DNA of 64,000 nt from Stigmatella aurantiaca DW4/3-1 (GTDB lineage: Bacteria > Myxococcota > Myxococcia > Myxococcales > Myxococcaceae). Under the pieces are notes generated by a model. It made no database searches, had not been told where the DNA came from, and was given only the letters and a program-made list of their open reading frames with translations. Position 1 is the first letter of the stretch. Each line of letters starts with the position of its first letter. The translations under genes and the position numbers were made by a program. Below are positions 1 through 9,721 of the stretch, piece after piece. Where the stretch lies: assembly GCF_000165485.1 (NCBI RefSeq), contig NC_014623.1:2623501-2687500 (forward strand). The letters are read 5' to 3'.

Positions 1-1
1 C

Positions 2-2623
2 GCGGGCTCTCGTCCTTATGAGGGGGACACCTCGGATCAGGTGTTGGCCAGGGTCATGAAGGGCCCGCCGCCGCCCTTGGTCAGCCTCCAGGAGTCTATT
101 CCAAGGGATCTGCTGGCCATCGTGACCAAGGCGATGGCGCGCAGGCCGGAGGAGCGCTACGCCACCGCGCGGGAGATGGCGGAGGATCTGCGGCGCTTTC
201 AGACGGGACAGATCGTCGGGGCCTACGAGTACTCGCGGGTGGAGTTGCTGCGCCGCTTCGCTCGGCGCTACCGGGCCGCGGTCACGGTCACGGGGGTGGC
301 CCTGTTGCTGCTCGCCGCCTTGGGCACGGAAAGCTTTCTGGCCATCATCTCCCAGCGCGATGCCGCCCGGGCGGCCCGGCAGCAGGCGCAGGAGCTCTCC
401 GACAACCTCCTGCTGACGAAGGCGCGGGACAGCGTCGAGGAAGCGCCCAACGATGCCCTCGAATCGCTGAGGGGAATCTCGCCGGGCTTCAAGCAGTGGA
501 CGGCGGTCCGGACGGTCGCCGCGGATGCCCAGGCCCATGGTTTCGCCACCGTGCTGCGCGGTCACACCCAGCACATCAATGACATCGCCTTCACGGCCGA
601 CGGCAGGTATCTCGTGTCCGCCAGCGACGACCACACGCTGCGTGTCTGGGATGCCCAACAGGGCAAGAGCCATCGAATCCTGCGCAATGACGCCACGGCC
701 GACACCGACGCGGACGACGTGTGGCGCATCCGGATGCTCCCGGGCAACCAGGCGTTCATCTCGAGTGGCAAGGATGGTGTCCTGCGCCAGTGGGATCTCA
801 CCACCGGCAAAGACAGGATCTTCGCGGTCCTTCCGGGGCCCGTGTCGGCGATCACCGTGGGCTGTCAGGGGAAGTGTCTGCTCGCCGCGACCCAGACGGA
901 GGATGTGCTCCATTGTTGGGAGCTGGCCACGGGCCAGGAGCGCACGTTCCACACGGGCGTCCAGGGCATCGAGGAACTGGTGGCCTCGCCGCTGGGTTCC
1001 TGGGTGTTCGCGCGAGGCTATCGCGATGCCCCCTCGGCCCTGGGAGACGTGGAGAGAGGTGCCTTCAACGTGTTGAAGCAGGCTCGGCCCACCGTGGGAG
1101 GGTTCTCCGCGGAGGGCCGGCTCTTCACGGTGGACATCCAGGGCGAACTCCACTCCTGGAAGCCTGGAACCTCCGAGCGGCACCTGATTGCCCGTGACCT
1201 GGGCATCGGCACCTCGCTCGCCTTCGTGCCGGGGACCCCTTGGGTGGTGATTGGCACCCAGGAAGGGGTTATCCGGCTTCGGAACCACGCCACGGGCCAG
1301 ATGCGGGAATTGCGCCAGCACGAAGGGCTCGTCAACAGCCTGGCGGTCACTTCGGATGGCCGTTACCTCGCCTCGGCCAGCGCCGATCGGACCTCGGTCC
1401 TCTGGGAACTCGAGACCGGCGAACCCCGGGTGCTGCGGCGGGCCCGGCAGCAGGCGCACCTCGTCCAGTTCTCCCCGGATGACCGGCAACTGGCCGTGGC
1501 CAGCTTCAATGGACAGGTGCGCCTGTTCTCCATGGAGACGAACCTTCACCGCAAGCTCTCGGTGGGGACTGCTCCACAGGTCTCGCTGGAGCTTTCCTCC
1601 GATGGCCAGAGGCTGGCTTCCCTGTCGGCGCGGGGAGATCTGCGGCTTCTCGATGCCTCTTCGGGCAAAGTCCTTCTGGAGGCGCCCGGCTTCGTCCCGG
1701 ATGCGATGGCCTTCTCCCCGGACGGCCAGTGGCTGGCCGCGGGGGGACTCGATGGACGGGTCCACGTGTTCGCGGCCGCCACGGGAAGCGCGCAGCCTGT
1801 CCTGCTGGGACATGGGGCCCGGGTGACGTCCGTTATCTTCTCGAGGGATGGCCACCGCCTCGCCACGGCGGATGAGCAGGGGGAGGTGTGGCTGTGGGCG
1901 CCTTCCTCGGGGAAGGGACACCGGCTCGGCGGACAGGGGGTGAAGGTGTGGCAGCTCGCGTTCTCACCGGGCGGCGGACACATTGCCTCCGCGGGCGATG
2001 ATGGCACGGTGCGGCTGTGGGACGTGGCAACGGGTTCGTTCCGCACCCTGGCCGGGCATAGGGGCGCCGTGCGTGCCGTGGCTTTCTCTCCGAAGCCCTT
2101 GAAGGGCGATCTCCTCGTCACGGGAGGAATGGACCACCGCGTGATCTTCTGGGAGCTGGAGAGTGGCCAGAACCATTCCCACACCACGAGCGGTGGGGGC
2201 GTCTTGGAATTGCGCTACTCGCCCCAGGGGGACGTGGTGGCGAGCCGCGACCAGAAGGATGGCCGCGTGAGGCTTTGGGATGGACGGACGGGGGAGCCGC
2301 ACCCCATTCCCGTGCTCACCCACCAGGCCGATGTCTTGGGCCTCGCTTTCTCTCCCGATGGGACACGCCTGGCTTCGGCGAGTCTCGACAAAACCGCGCG
2401 GCTCTGGGACCTGGCCACCGGGGAGAGCCGTGCGCTGCGAGGCCACACCGGCCCGGTGGAGGCGGTGGCCTTCTTTCCGGAGGGCAAGACCCTCGCCTCG
2501 ACTGGGCAGGATGGCAGCCTCCGGCTCTGGCCGGACAATCTGCCCTTGGAGCCGGAGCCCCTGCGTGCTTGGTTGAAGTCCTTTATGATCGATGAGCCGC
2601 CGCCCACGAACTCCTGGGATTGA
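2..2623 (+). CDS. Ser/Thr protein kinase with WD40 repeats (3' part)
   Basis: The gene enters from the left edge; the frame is open from base 2, so the true start is outside. The first residues (PYEGDTSDQVLARVMKGPPPP, then PRDLLAIVTKAMARRPEERY) are the end of the C-lobe of a PknB-type kinase. A single membrane segment follows at about residues 85-105 (VTGVALLLLAALG), then a short coiled linker, then about fifteen WD40-like blades ending in VWD, QWD, LWE or LWD, enough for two propellers. The usual model is a cytoplasmic kinase with a propeller domain that senses or docks a partner. The catalytic loop is not visible, so activity cannot be judged. The stop is 210 bp from the convergent polysaccharide-lyase gene. 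Confidence 0.93.
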   Translation, partial: AGSRPYEGDTSDQVLARVMKGPPPPLVSLQESIPRDLLAIVTKAMARRPEERYATAREMAEDLRRFQTGQIVGAYEYSRVELLRRFARRYRAAVTVTGVALLLLAALGTESFLAIISQRDAARAARQQAQELSDNLLLTKARDSVEEAPNDALESLRGISPGFKQWTAVRTVAADAQAHGFATVLRGHTQHINDIAFTADGRYLVSASDDHTLRVWDAQQGKSHRILRNDATADTDADDVWRIRMLPGNQAFISSGKDGVLRQWDLTTGKDRIFAVLPGPVSAITVGCQGKCLLAATQTEDVLHCWELATGQERTFHTGVQGIEELVASPLGSWVFARGYRDAPSALGDVERGAFNVLKQARPTVGGFSAEGRLFTVDIQGELHSWKPGTSERHLIARDLGIGTSLAFVPGTPWVVIGTQEGVIRLRNHATGQMRELRQHEGLVNSLAVTSDGRYLASASADRTSVLWELETGEPRVLRRARQQAHLVQFSPDDRQLAVASFNGQVRLFSMETNLHRKLSVGTAPQVSLELSSDGQRLASLSARGDLRLLDASSGKVLLEAPGFVPDAMAFSPDGQWLAAGGLDGRVHVFAAATGSAQPVLLGHGARVTSVIFSRDGHRLATADEQGEVWLWAPSSGKGHRLGGQGVKVWQLAFSPGGGHIASAGDDGTVRLWDVATGSFRTLAGHRGAVRAVAFSPKPLKGDLLVTGGMDHRVIFWELESGQNHSHTTSGGGVLELRYSPQGDVVASRDQKDGRVRLWDGRTGEPHPIPVLTHQADVLGLAFSPDGTRLASASLDKTARLWDLATGESRALRGHTGPVEAVAFFPEGKTLASTGQDGSLRLWPDNLPLEPEPLRAWLKSFMIDEPPPTNSWD

Positions 2624-2763
2624 GGGGGGAGGGACGTGGGGGCTCAGCGCTTGCCGGAGAGAGCCGGTGGGTCTGGGCCTCTCACTGCGCTTCTGGCTTC
2701 AGCCGCGCCCACGGGCTGGGATCCGCATAGGGGAATGGGCTCGATCGAAGGCCGCGTGGTGCT

Positions 2764-2789
2764 GGACCTGGCCTCCTGAGGCCAGGTCC
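2764..2789. terminator. Inverted repeat between convergent genes, possible terminator
   Basis: A nearly perfect dyad with 12-bp arms (ggacctggcctc / gaggccaggtcc, 2-base centre) sits between the WD40 kinase stop and the lyase stop. There is no T-run on either side, so intrinsic termination is uncertain. Placement between two converging genes is the main argument. Confidence 0.35.
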
Positions 2790-2833
2790 GTGGCCAGGGC
2801 GCGGCGCTGCCTCCGCCGCACCCCGGACCGGGA

Positions 2834-3604
2834 CTACCACTGATCGGGGTCGGCGTCGGCGAAGGTGGTGCCCGCGCCAATCTCGTCGAACCAGATGCTG
2901 CGGTTGCTCTGGCTGCCCTGCATGTACTTGTCGTCGTACCAGCCGTTCGCATAGAGGCCGACGCGGAACTGGAAGTACCGGTCGTCGGAAATGGTGGTGC
3001 TCAGGTTGTACTGCTCGAGGACCTTGTTGCCGTCGAACCACATCTTGTAGAAGCCCGTGCCGTCGCTCGCCCACTTCGCTTGGATCACGACCTTGTGCCA
3101 CTCACCGGCGGAGACGGTGGCCAGGTTGTTGAACGTGAGTGTCTTCTGCGCGCAGATCGAGCCGTACTTGACGCGCGTGGAGAGCTGGTTGCCCGACAGC
3201 CAGACCATGCTGGTCGGCATGTAGTCGTCACAGCCGGTGTTGGAGAAGTCGGCGATGAACTGGGCGATGTTGTACGACTGAGGCTGGAACTGCCAGTCGT
3301 TCTGCAGACGGAACGCGAAGCCGTAGAACCCCGTGTCGCCGCGGCGGTACACGTTGTTCTTCACGACCTCCGAGTGGTACCGGCCCTTGTACGCGGAATC
3401 GTAGATCTGCGTCATCTTGAGGGCCGTGGGGCTGCCCCCATAGGTAACGTTCGTCACCTCGGTGACCGAGCCGTTGTGCTCCCGGTTGATGGAGTTCCAG
3501 CCGGACAGGGTGCCCGTGTTGTGGAAGATGACGGCGGCCTCCGCCACCAGGGCAACCGCGAACAGAGAGGCGCCGACCGTGACGCCGATTTTTTTGAGCT
3601 TCAT
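2834..3604 (-). CDS. Secreted polysaccharide lyase (heparin lyase I-like fold)
   Basis: 256 residues. The chosen ATG gives a clean Sec signal peptide (MKLKKIGVTVGASLFAVALV, cleavage after the AEA motif near residue 23); an in-frame extension upstream has no signal and is rejected. The mature part looks like a beta-jelly-roll polysaccharide lyase (PF14099 / PL20-like): SGWNSINREHNGS, SEVVKNNVYRRGDTGFYGF, IAQFIADF, WHKVVIQAKW, KMWFDGNKV and FQFRVGLYANGW. Such proteins cleave uronic-acid-containing glycans; here the substrate is not known and glucuronan or heparin-like polymers are only suggestions. It lies downstream of another secreted carbohydrate-active gene on the same strand, but a terminator between them suggests separate transcription. 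It probably works outside the cell in nutrient or prey degradation. Confidence 0.8.
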   Translation of the reverse strand: MKLKKIGVTVGASLFAVALVAEAAVIFHNTGTLSGWNSINREHNGSVTEVTNVTYGGSPTALKMTQIYDSAYKGRYHSEVVKNNVYRRGDTGFYGFAFRLQNDWQFQPQSYNIAQFIADFSNTGCDDYMPTSMVWLSGNQLSTRVKYGSICAQKTLTFNNLATVSAGEWHKVVIQAKWASDGTGFYKMWFDGNKVLEQYNLSTTISDDRYFQFRVGLYANGWYDDKYMQGSQSNRSIWFDEIGAGTTFADADPDQW

Positions 3605-3802
3605 GGATCTCGTGAGGGGACAGGGGAGGAACGGATGCAGGACCGGGTTCCCGCCCTGGGGGGGACAGGACCCGCCTCTTAACCAGGAAATTCTGGCTAA
3701 AGGCAGGATACACGATTTACAACGTTGTCGGAATCCGATTTTTGAGGCGCCAGGCCGTGGGCGAAGTGCCGCGGCGCGGCAAGAGGAGGCCCCCGACAAA
3801 GC

Positions 3803-3845
3803 AAAACAGCCCCCTCTTCCCGCGACGCTGCCGGGCAGAGGGGGC
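3803..3845 (-). terminator. Rho-independent terminator of the beta-helix/CBM56 gene
   Basis: On the minus strand the 9-bp arms gccccctct (3845-3837) and agagggggc (3817-3809) enclose a GC-rich loop and are followed by tgttttgcttt. It begins about 26 bases past the stop of the gene ending at 3872. Confidence 0.8.
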
Positions 3846-3871
3846 CGTCCATGGGAGGCTTCTTCAAGCCA

Positions 3872-6229
3872 TCAAGGCTTGGTCCAGGTATAGGTCGGAG
3901 AGTCGTACTGCGTGCCGTTCTTGTTGTAGGTGAACGAGTACGTGACGACCTTTCCGGCACTCAGACCGGTCACACTGGTCTCAAAGCGGGCCGCGCCGCT
4001 GTTGTACGTCATGGTGACGTTCTGCTGCCCGATGCCCGGGTAGCTGTAGTGCACGATGACGTAGCTGGCCGTGAAGCCGGTGGGCTTGAACCACAGGAGC
4101 GCCTGGGTGGCGTTGACGTTGGTGGCACCATACGTGAAGTCGGTGCCGGAGCCGCCGCCCGCCTGCGTGGTGGCCGTCGCGGTGTTGCTGGCCGCCGAGG
4201 TGTTGCCCGCCGCATCCCGTGCCCTGACGGTGTAGCTGTAGGCCGTCGAGGCCGCCAGCCCCGTGTCGCTGTACGAGTTCGTGCCCGAGGAGCCCACGGC
4301 GGAGCCGTTGCGGTAGACGTCGTAGCCGCTCACGCCCACGTTGTCCGATGACGCGTTCCAGCTCAGGTTGATCTGGCTGCTCGAGGTGGCCGTCGCCAAC
4401 AGGTTCGCGGGCGTGGTCGGCGCCTGGGTGTCCGGCGTGCCGACGCCAGTCCCCGCGAACTCGGAGACGGTCTGCCGCATGGCCGTGGCGGGGGTGCTGC
4501 CGTAGACCCTGCCGCCGGTTCCGTTGATGACGTGGGTGATTTCGCTGCCGGCCACGCCGTTCAACCAGATGGTGGTCATGTGGTGGATCTTGACGCCCGT
4601 GACGTTGGGCACCTCGATCGCGTTCTCCAGCTTGACGGGCGCGTCCCGGAAGTAGGAGTACACACCCACGCCCCACGCCTCGTGGCTGGTCACCGAGTTG
4701 GCCACCTTGTACGACGCGTACCCGTTCGCCGAGCCATTCATCCAGGAGGCCTGGTTGGGAATGTCATAGGGGATCTCGGACTGGTAGAAGTACACCCGGC
4801 CGCCGTTGCCATTCCACAGCGTCTGGTACTCGTTGTGGTGCTCATTGAACAGGCCGTAGATGGTGACGTTGCGGCCATTGACGACCAGGCCGTTCTTCGT
4901 GGGGTTGGTGGTCCAAGCGGCGCCCTCGCCGTGGTCCGCGCGCCACAGCCAGAGCTGATCGCCCACGACGTGGTTGCTGTTGATCTTGATGCCCACGTCG
5001 TTGCGGCCCACCCAGGAGCCACCGGTGCGGACGGTCAGATCGTAGAGGAAGGTGGGGTTGGCCGAGTGGTCAGCCGAGCTGCCCGTGGGGCCCACTTCCA
5101 GGATGCTGGGGGAGTTGACCGGGCCTGCCTCGAGGATCAGACCCGCGATCTTCACGCCGGGCACGTCGGCGACCGCGACGACGGGCTTGCCCACCGTCGG
5201 GGTCAGCGAGGGGACGCCGAGTCCCAGGAGGATGGTGTTGGCGTTGTTGACGCGAAGCGTGTCATTGAGCCGGTAGATGCCCGGGGTGAACAGCAGGTGC
5301 TTGCCCTGGGTCAGCGCGGTGTTGAGGGTCGCCGCGGTGTCCGTCTCCGGGCGGGCGATGTAGAACTGGGAGATGGGCAGCGACTGGCCCGGCGTGGGGC
5401 CATTGGCCCAGCTGACACCCTGGGTGTTGGTCTGCAGCGCCGGGACGAAGACGAAGTACTGCCCGCCGCTGGTGTAGAGGTAGGGCTTCTCGCGGATGAT
5501 CGGCGTCCTGTCGACGACGGTGTAGGGCGGCTCCGGGAACGTTCCAGACGGCGTGTTGACGCTGCCCACGAACACCATGTTCCACACGGCGTTGGACCAG
5601 CTCGCCCACTTGCTGTTGCGCGAGAGCCACTGCTGCTGCGAGGCGGGAACGACCGCCCCATCCACGAGGGAGTCGGCGAGGAATCCGCCGCTGGCCCAGC
5701 CGGCGTTCCAGTTCTCGTCGAACTCGAACAAGTCCAGCTCGCCCTTGACGTGCAGGCGCCGCAGGGGCGCGGCCTGGGAGACGGCGATCCGCGTGATGCC
5801 GTTGGAGGGGGTGACGGCGAAGTTCTCGAACGTCCGCCAGAAGTTGCAGGTCGAGTTGGCGGCGGGCATCCACTTGGCGTTGACGTTCACCCCGCCAATG
5901 ATGTTCACGTCGTCCGGGTTCTGCCCGAGGCCGGCCACGTGGGTGTAGAAGCCGACGTTGAAGGTGACGTTGTACGCGCCCGGCTTGAAGAACAGGGCGT
6001 AGCGCTCCGGGCCGAACTGGTTGGCCTCCTGTTGGGTGAAGATGGTGTTGGCGACGTTGTTGATGTCGCCCGCCGCCATGGTCGGGTCGAAGACGTAGAC
6101 GCGGGGCCCGAAGATGGTGCTGTTCGCCTGGGAAATCGGCGTCGCCGCTTCGGCTACCCCTGGCGAGAGGGCGCAGAGGCTCGCCGCAGCGGCCATTGCG
6201 GAAAGGGTTGAGGCCAAACGTTGACTCAT
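3872..6229 (-). CDS. Secreted beta-helix protein with FN3 and CBM56 domains
   Basis: 785 residues with a signal peptide (residues 1-28, cut after GVAEA). Residues about 35-600 form a long beta-solenoid-like domain (FGPRVYVFDPTMAAGDI near the start, later LWLWRADHGEGAAW and NEHHNEYQTLWNGNGG). The same family in Streptomyces is often named adenylyl cyclase or coagulation factor 5/8 protein, names with no support in this sequence. A fibronectin type III domain follows (about 605-690, SQINLSWNASSDNVGVSGYD), then a C-terminal domain matching CBM56, a beta-1,3-glucan binding module (TYGATNVNATQALLWFKP ... YNKNGTQYDSPTYTW). I infer an extracellular glucan-binding, possibly glucan-degrading enzyme related to GH55-like helices; catalytic residues cannot be assigned. 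A strong terminator follows the gene. Confidence 0.85.
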   Translation of the reverse strand: MSQRLASTLSAMAAAASLCALSPGVAEAATPISQANSTIFGPRVYVFDPTMAAGDINNVANTIFTQQEANQFGPERYALFFKPGAYNVTFNVGFYTHVAGLGQNPDDVNIIGGVNVNAKWMPAANSTCNFWRTFENFAVTPSNGITRIAVSQAAPLRRLHVKGELDLFEFDENWNAGWASGGFLADSLVDGAVVPASQQQWLSRNSKWASWSNAVWNMVFVGSVNTPSGTFPEPPYTVVDRTPIIREKPYLYTSGGQYFVFVPALQTNTQGVSWANGPTPGQSLPISQFYIARPETDTAATLNTALTQGKHLLFTPGIYRLNDTLRVNNANTILLGLGVPSLTPTVGKPVVAVADVPGVKIAGLILEAGPVNSPSILEVGPTGSSADHSANPTFLYDLTVRTGGSWVGRNDVGIKINSNHVVGDQLWLWRADHGEGAAWTTNPTKNGLVVNGRNVTIYGLFNEHHNEYQTLWNGNGGRVYFYQSEIPYDIPNQASWMNGSANGYASYKVANSVTSHEAWGVGVYSYFRDAPVKLENAIEVPNVTGVKIHHMTTIWLNGVAGSEITHVINGTGGRVYGSTPATAMRQTVSEFAGTGVGTPDTQAPTTPANLLATATSSSQINLSWNASSDNVGVSGYDVYRNGSAVGSSGTNSYSDTGLAASTAYSYTVRARDAAGNTSAASNTATATTQAGGGSGTDFTYGATNVNATQALLWFKPTGFTASYVIVHYSYPGIGQQNVTMTYNSGAARFETSVTGLSAGKVVTYSFTYNKNGTQYDSPTYTWTKP

Positions 6230-6618
6230 TGCCTTATCTCCTGGGGGGATGGACTGCGTGTGTGGAGGCTGTTTCAGACGGCAGGGGGGGGCGGACGCAC
6301 GTGCAGAACCCAGCCGGGCTCGCGGCCGGTAGGGGCACTGTCACCGCTGTGCACAGGAAAGGCCGCAGCCAGAACATGGCTGCGGGACACTCTCAATAAC
6401 AGATTTAGATTGGGTAATCCAGAAAGTAAAGTTTTCTTTTGTTATCACCGTCAACGCGGCAGGGCCGCCTTGTACGCAAGACACGGGTAAAGAGACAGAC
6501 GCTGGGTGTGTTGCTCGGGGATGAAAGGGAATGACACCGTGTGTCAAATCGTAACGTTTTGATTTCCAGCTGAAGACAGAGCACGGCGTGCGTGTCTGTT
6601 TGGCGGTGACAAGCCATA
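6230..6618. other. Intergenic region with AT-rich promoter zone
   Basis: About 390 bp between the beta-helix gene start and the glnS terminator. It has an unusually AT-rich patch (6390-6450, including ttttcttttgttatc) for this genome, which probably holds the promoter of the minus-strand beta-helix gene. A weak sigma70-like pair can be drawn there (tttact, 17 bp, taaatc, minus strand) but is not strong enough to call. No coding frame with a plausible start is seen. Confidence 0.4.
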
Positions 6619-6651
6619 TGAAAAAGGCCCACGCCGGCTGGGCGTGGGCCT
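6619..6651 (-). terminator. Rho-independent terminator of glnS
   Basis: Read on the minus strand, a perfect 11-bp stem (aggcccacgcc / ggcgtgggcct) with a 5-base loop is followed directly by ttttt. It lies about 38 bases past the glnS stop. Confidence 0.85.
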
Positions 6652-6688
6652 CTGGAAGGTGGGCTGAAGCCCGGGGGCCGCCGGGGGC

Positions 6689-8377
6689 CTATTTGCCCTT
6701 GACCTGCTCCTTGGCCCACGAGTCCTTCAGCGTCACCGTGCGGTTGAAGACGGGCTTGCCGGGCTGGGAGTCCTTCGAGTCCACATTGAAGTATCCCAGC
6801 CGCTCGAACTGGAAGAAGGCCTCGGGCGCGGCCTGGGCGAGCATCGGCTCGACGCGGGCGTTGGGGAGCACCTCGAGCGAGTTCGGGTTCAAGAACGTCT
6901 TGAAGTCCTTGTCCTTGTCGCGGTCCGGGTGCTCCACGGAGAAGAGCCGGTCGTAGAGCCGCACCTCGGCCACGGGCGCGCTGGCCGGGACCCAGTGCAG
7001 GGTGCCCTTCACCTTGCGGCCGTCCGGGGCGTCTCCCCCGCGGGTGGCGGCGTCATAGGTGCAGCGCAGCTCCACCACCTGGCCCTTGTCGTCCTTGATG
7101 ACACGCTCGCACTTGATGAAGTACGCCGAGCGGAGGCGGACCTCCTTGCCGGGCGCCAGCCGGAAGAACCCTTTGGTGGGCTCCTCCATGAAGTCATCCG
7201 CCTCGATGTACAGCTCGCGCTCGAACCGGAGCATGCGCTTGCCCAGCTCTTCCCTGGCCGGGTGGTTGGAGGTCTCCAGCTCCTCGCTCTGGCCCTCGGG
7301 ATAGTTCTCGATGACGACCTTGAGCGGCCGCAGCACCGCCATGGCCCGGGGGGCGCGCTCGTTGAGGTCCTCCCGGATGCACAACTCCAGCAGGCTCATG
7401 TCGATCCAGCTGTCCGTCTTGCTCACGCCGATGCGCGTGGCGAAGTCCCGCAGGGACGCCGCCGTGCAGCCGCGCCGGCGCAGCCCGCTGATGGTCATCA
7501 TGCGCGGGTCGTCCCACCCGGACACCAGCCCCTCGTTCACCATCTGGAGCAGCTTGCGCTTGCTCATCACCGTGTAGGTGAGCTTCAGGCGCGCGAACTC
7601 GTACTGGTAGGGCCGGTCCCCCTGGATGAGGTTGCCGACGATCCAGTCGTAGAGCACCCTCCGGTTCTCGAACTCCAGGGTACAGATGGAGTGGGTGATG
7701 CCCTCGATGGCATCCGACAGGCAATGGGCGAAGTCGTAGAGCGGGTAGATGCACCACGTGTCGCCGGTGCGGTGGTGGTGCGCGTGGCGGATCCGGTAGA
7801 TGGGCGGATCCCTCAACACCGGGTTGGGCGAGGCCATGTCGATCTTCGCCCGCAGGGTGTGCTTGCCGTCCGGGAACTCGCCGGCCCGCATGCGGCGGAA
7901 CAGGTCCAGGTTCTCCTCGACGGAGCGGTTGCGGTACGGGCTGTCGCGGCCCGGGGTGTTGAAGTCGCCGCGATACGCGCTGATCTCCTCGGCGGTGAGG
8001 CTGCACACGTACGCCTTGCCCTGCTGGATGAGCGAGACGGCGAAGCCATACAGCTTCTCGAAATAGTCCGAGGCGAAGAACTTCCGGTCGTCCCACTCGC
8101 CCCCAAGCCACTTCACGTCCCGCTCGATGGACTGGACGTAGTCGGTGTCCTCGGTGAGGGGGTTGGTGTCATCCAGGCGCAGGTTGCACTTGCCGCCGTA
8201 TTGCTGGGCCAGTCCGAAGTTCAGGCAGATGGACTTGGCGTGTCCGATATGGAGGTAGCCGTTGGGCTCTGGGGGGAAGCGTGTGTGCACACGCCCGCCG
8301 TGCTTTCCCGAGCGCCGGTCCTCCTCGATGATCTCCTGCAGGAAATTCTGGCCCTGCGCCTCACTGATCGTCGTCAT
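6689..8377 (-). CDS. glnS: Glutaminyl-tRNA synthetase
   Basis: 562 residues, close to the E. coli enzyme (about 554). It charges tRNA-Gln with glutamine using ATP. The class I signatures are present: [15 protein letters not shown] near residue 35 (HIGH motif) and VMSKRKL near residue 265 (KMSKS-like). The C-terminal anticodon-binding beta-barrels follow ([21 protein letters not shown]). The ATG at 8377 ([14 protein letters not shown]) is the only reasonable start; the frame continues upstream but there runs antisense to the parA gene. Having GlnRS means Gln-tRNA can be made directly. The gene is 65 bp downstream of parA on the same strand and ends in a strong terminator. Confidence 0.97.
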   Translation of the reverse strand: MTTISEAQGQNFLQEIIEEDRRSGKHGGRVHTRFPPEPNGYLHIGHAKSICLNFGLAQQYGGKCNLRLDDTNPLTEDTDYVQSIERDVKWLGGEWDDRKFFASDYFEKLYGFAVSLIQQGKAYVCSLTAEEISAYRGDFNTPGRDSPYRNRSVEENLDLFRRMRAGEFPDGKHTLRAKIDMASPNPVLRDPPIYRIRHAHHHRTGDTWCIYPLYDFAHCLSDAIEGITHSICTLEFENRRVLYDWIVGNLIQGDRPYQYEFARLKLTYTVMSKRKLLQMVNEGLVSGWDDPRMMTISGLRRRGCTAASLRDFATRIGVSKTDSWIDMSLLELCIREDLNERAPRAMAVLRPLKVVIENYPEGQSEELETSNHPAREELGKRMLRFERELYIEADDFMEEPTKGFFRLAPGKEVRLRSAYFIKCERVIKDDKGQVVELRCTYDAATRGGDAPDGRKVKGTLHWVPASAPVAEVRLYDRLFSVEHPDRDKDKDFKTFLNPNSLEVLPNARVEPMLAQAAPEAFFQFERLGYFNVDSKDSQPGKPVFNRTVTLKDSWAKEQVKGK

Positions 8378-8442
8378 GGCCGCCCATCCTCTTGGAGCTT
8401 TCCAGCATCGGCAAGGGGAACGGAGTTCACGCGGCGTAAATG

Positions 8443-9204
8443 TCAGCGCAGGCCTGCCCGGCGGCCCAGCTCCAAGGCCAGCGCGCGCAATTCCTCCACG
8501 CCCGGGGCGCCGGGGCTGGTATCGAAGACGACCTCGTAGCCGAGGCCCGCTTGGTTGATGGCCTCCGAGCGGGGAATCCGCATGGGCAGCACCGGCACGG
8601 AGGAGTCCCGCAGGGCCTCGTCCATCGCGTCGTTGGTGGCCTTGGTGCGGCGGTCCCAGAGGTTGACGATGGCCACCAGCTCGCCCCCTTCTTCTCGCAC
8701 TTCTTTCCAGGCTGTCTCGATCTCTCCCAGCCCCTGGAGCGCGAAGGCCCCGGTGGGCACGGGGGCGGCCACCACGTCGGCCAGGTGGAGCACGGCCTCG
8801 GTGTAGGCCCCCAGGCTGGGGGGCGTGTCGGTGACGATGATGTCCGGGGTCCAGCCCAGCGTCTTGAGCGCGCGGGGGAGGGCCTGGAGGCGGTGGCCCC
8901 ATTGGAAGAGCTCGCGCTCCTGGGCGGCCATGCGCGGGTGGGCCGGGGCGATGAAGAGGCCCGGCCGCCGGGCGGAGGCCACCACCACCTCGTCCAGGCG
9001 CCGGCGCGGCCGGGGGCCGAGGGCATCCCCCACGCAGGGGATGTCTCCGGGCTCCAGCCCCAGCACCAGCGAGGCATGGGCCTGGGGGTCGAGGTCCATC
9101 AGCAGCACCCGGTGTCCGGCATCGGCCAGGGCGGCCGCCACGTGGACGCAGAGGGTGGTCTTTCCGACTCCACCTTTGATGGTGGAGAACGCGATCATCG
9201 GCAT
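8443..9204 (-). CDS. ParA/MinD-family ATPase
   Basis: 253 residues. A deviant Walker A motif ([11 protein letters not shown], residues 7-17), a switch I-type aspartate ([10 protein letters not shown]) and Walker B (IIVTDTPPS) identify a ParA/Soj-type ATPase. Such proteins position DNA, chemoreceptors, motility complexes or other cargo by nucleotide-dependent binding to DNA or partners. There is no N-terminal DNA-binding domain and no parB or parS beside it, so it is an orphan ParA. It lies 28 bp downstream of a PilZ gene on the same strand, which suggests a c-di-GMP-linked positioning role (inference). The start at 9204 gives [11 protein letters not shown] at 9198 is an alternative. Confidence 0.9.
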   Translation of the reverse strand: MPMIAFSTIKGGVGKTTLCVHVAAALADAGHRVLLMDLDPQAHASLVLGLEPGDIPCVGDALGPRPRRRLDEVVVASARRPGLFIAPAHPRMAAQERELFQWGHRLQALPRALKTLGWTPDIIVTDTPPSLGAYTEAVLHLADVVAAPVPTGAFALQGLGEIETAWKEVREEGGELVAIVNLWDRRTKATNDAMDEALRDSSVPVLPMRIPRSEAINQAGLGYEVVFDTSPGAPGVEELRALALELGRRAGLR

Positions 9205-9232
9205 GACGCCCTGACAGAAGACGGCGGGGGAC

Positions 9233-9721
9233 TCAGGCGGGGATGCGGGACAGGGCCGCGTCGAACAGGATCATCTCCAGCCGGTCCTGGTCGTACTCGG
9301 ACATGCCCTCGAAGGCGAACGAGAGCCGGTAGTTGCCGATCTGCTTCTTGGAGGCCATGACCCGGGCGCGGCCGATGACGGGATCCATGCCGTCGGGCAT
9401 CCGCAGGGTGTAGCCCACCAGCTCCTTCTCGCCGGGAGCCTTGGTGAGCACGACGGAGAAGCCGCCCTTGGAGATGTCCAGCGTCATCGCCCGGACGATG
9501 CCCGTGTTGAGGCTGAGTTCGATCTGCATGGCTTGCGCGACGCGGAACGTCTGGCGGGCCATCTCACCGGGCCGAAGGGTCATGCCTTGGGCAGCGGTCA
9601 GCGCGCGGGCGAATTGCTCCCGGGCCATGAGGTAGAGCTGCTTCTCTTCGTCGCTGAGTTGCTTTTGACGGGCCCTCTTGTGGAGCGCCCGGAATTCCTG
9701 GAGCCAAGCGTTGATGCTCAT
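9233..9721 (-). CDS. PilZ-domain protein (predicted c-di-GMP binding)
   Basis: 162 residues. An N-terminal helical segment (1-50) precedes a PilZ barrel. Both parts of the c-di-GMP site are visible: RxxxR at R56 and R60 (RQTFR) and the D/NxSxxG motif at D82-G87 (DISKGG). It should therefore bind the second messenger rather than be a degenerate PilZ. It is the first gene of a likely pilZ-parA unit and lies 139 bp from the divergent S1P-lyase-like gene. Myxobacteria have many PilZ paralogs; the specific target is not visible. Confidence 0.88.
   Translation of the reverse strand: MSINAWLQEFRALHKRARQKQLSDEEKQLYLMAREQFARALTAAQGMTLRPGEMARQTFRVAQAMQIELSLNTGIVRAMTLDISKGGFSVVLTKAPGEKELVGYTLRMPDGMDPVIGRARVMASKKQIGNYRLSFAFEGMSEYDQDRLEMILFDAALSRIPA

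Noticed and set aside
3872-6229. Adenylyl cyclase annotation often given to this beta-helix family
   Set aside because: No cyclase domain or catalytic aspartates are visible; the secreted glucan-binding architecture points elsewhere.
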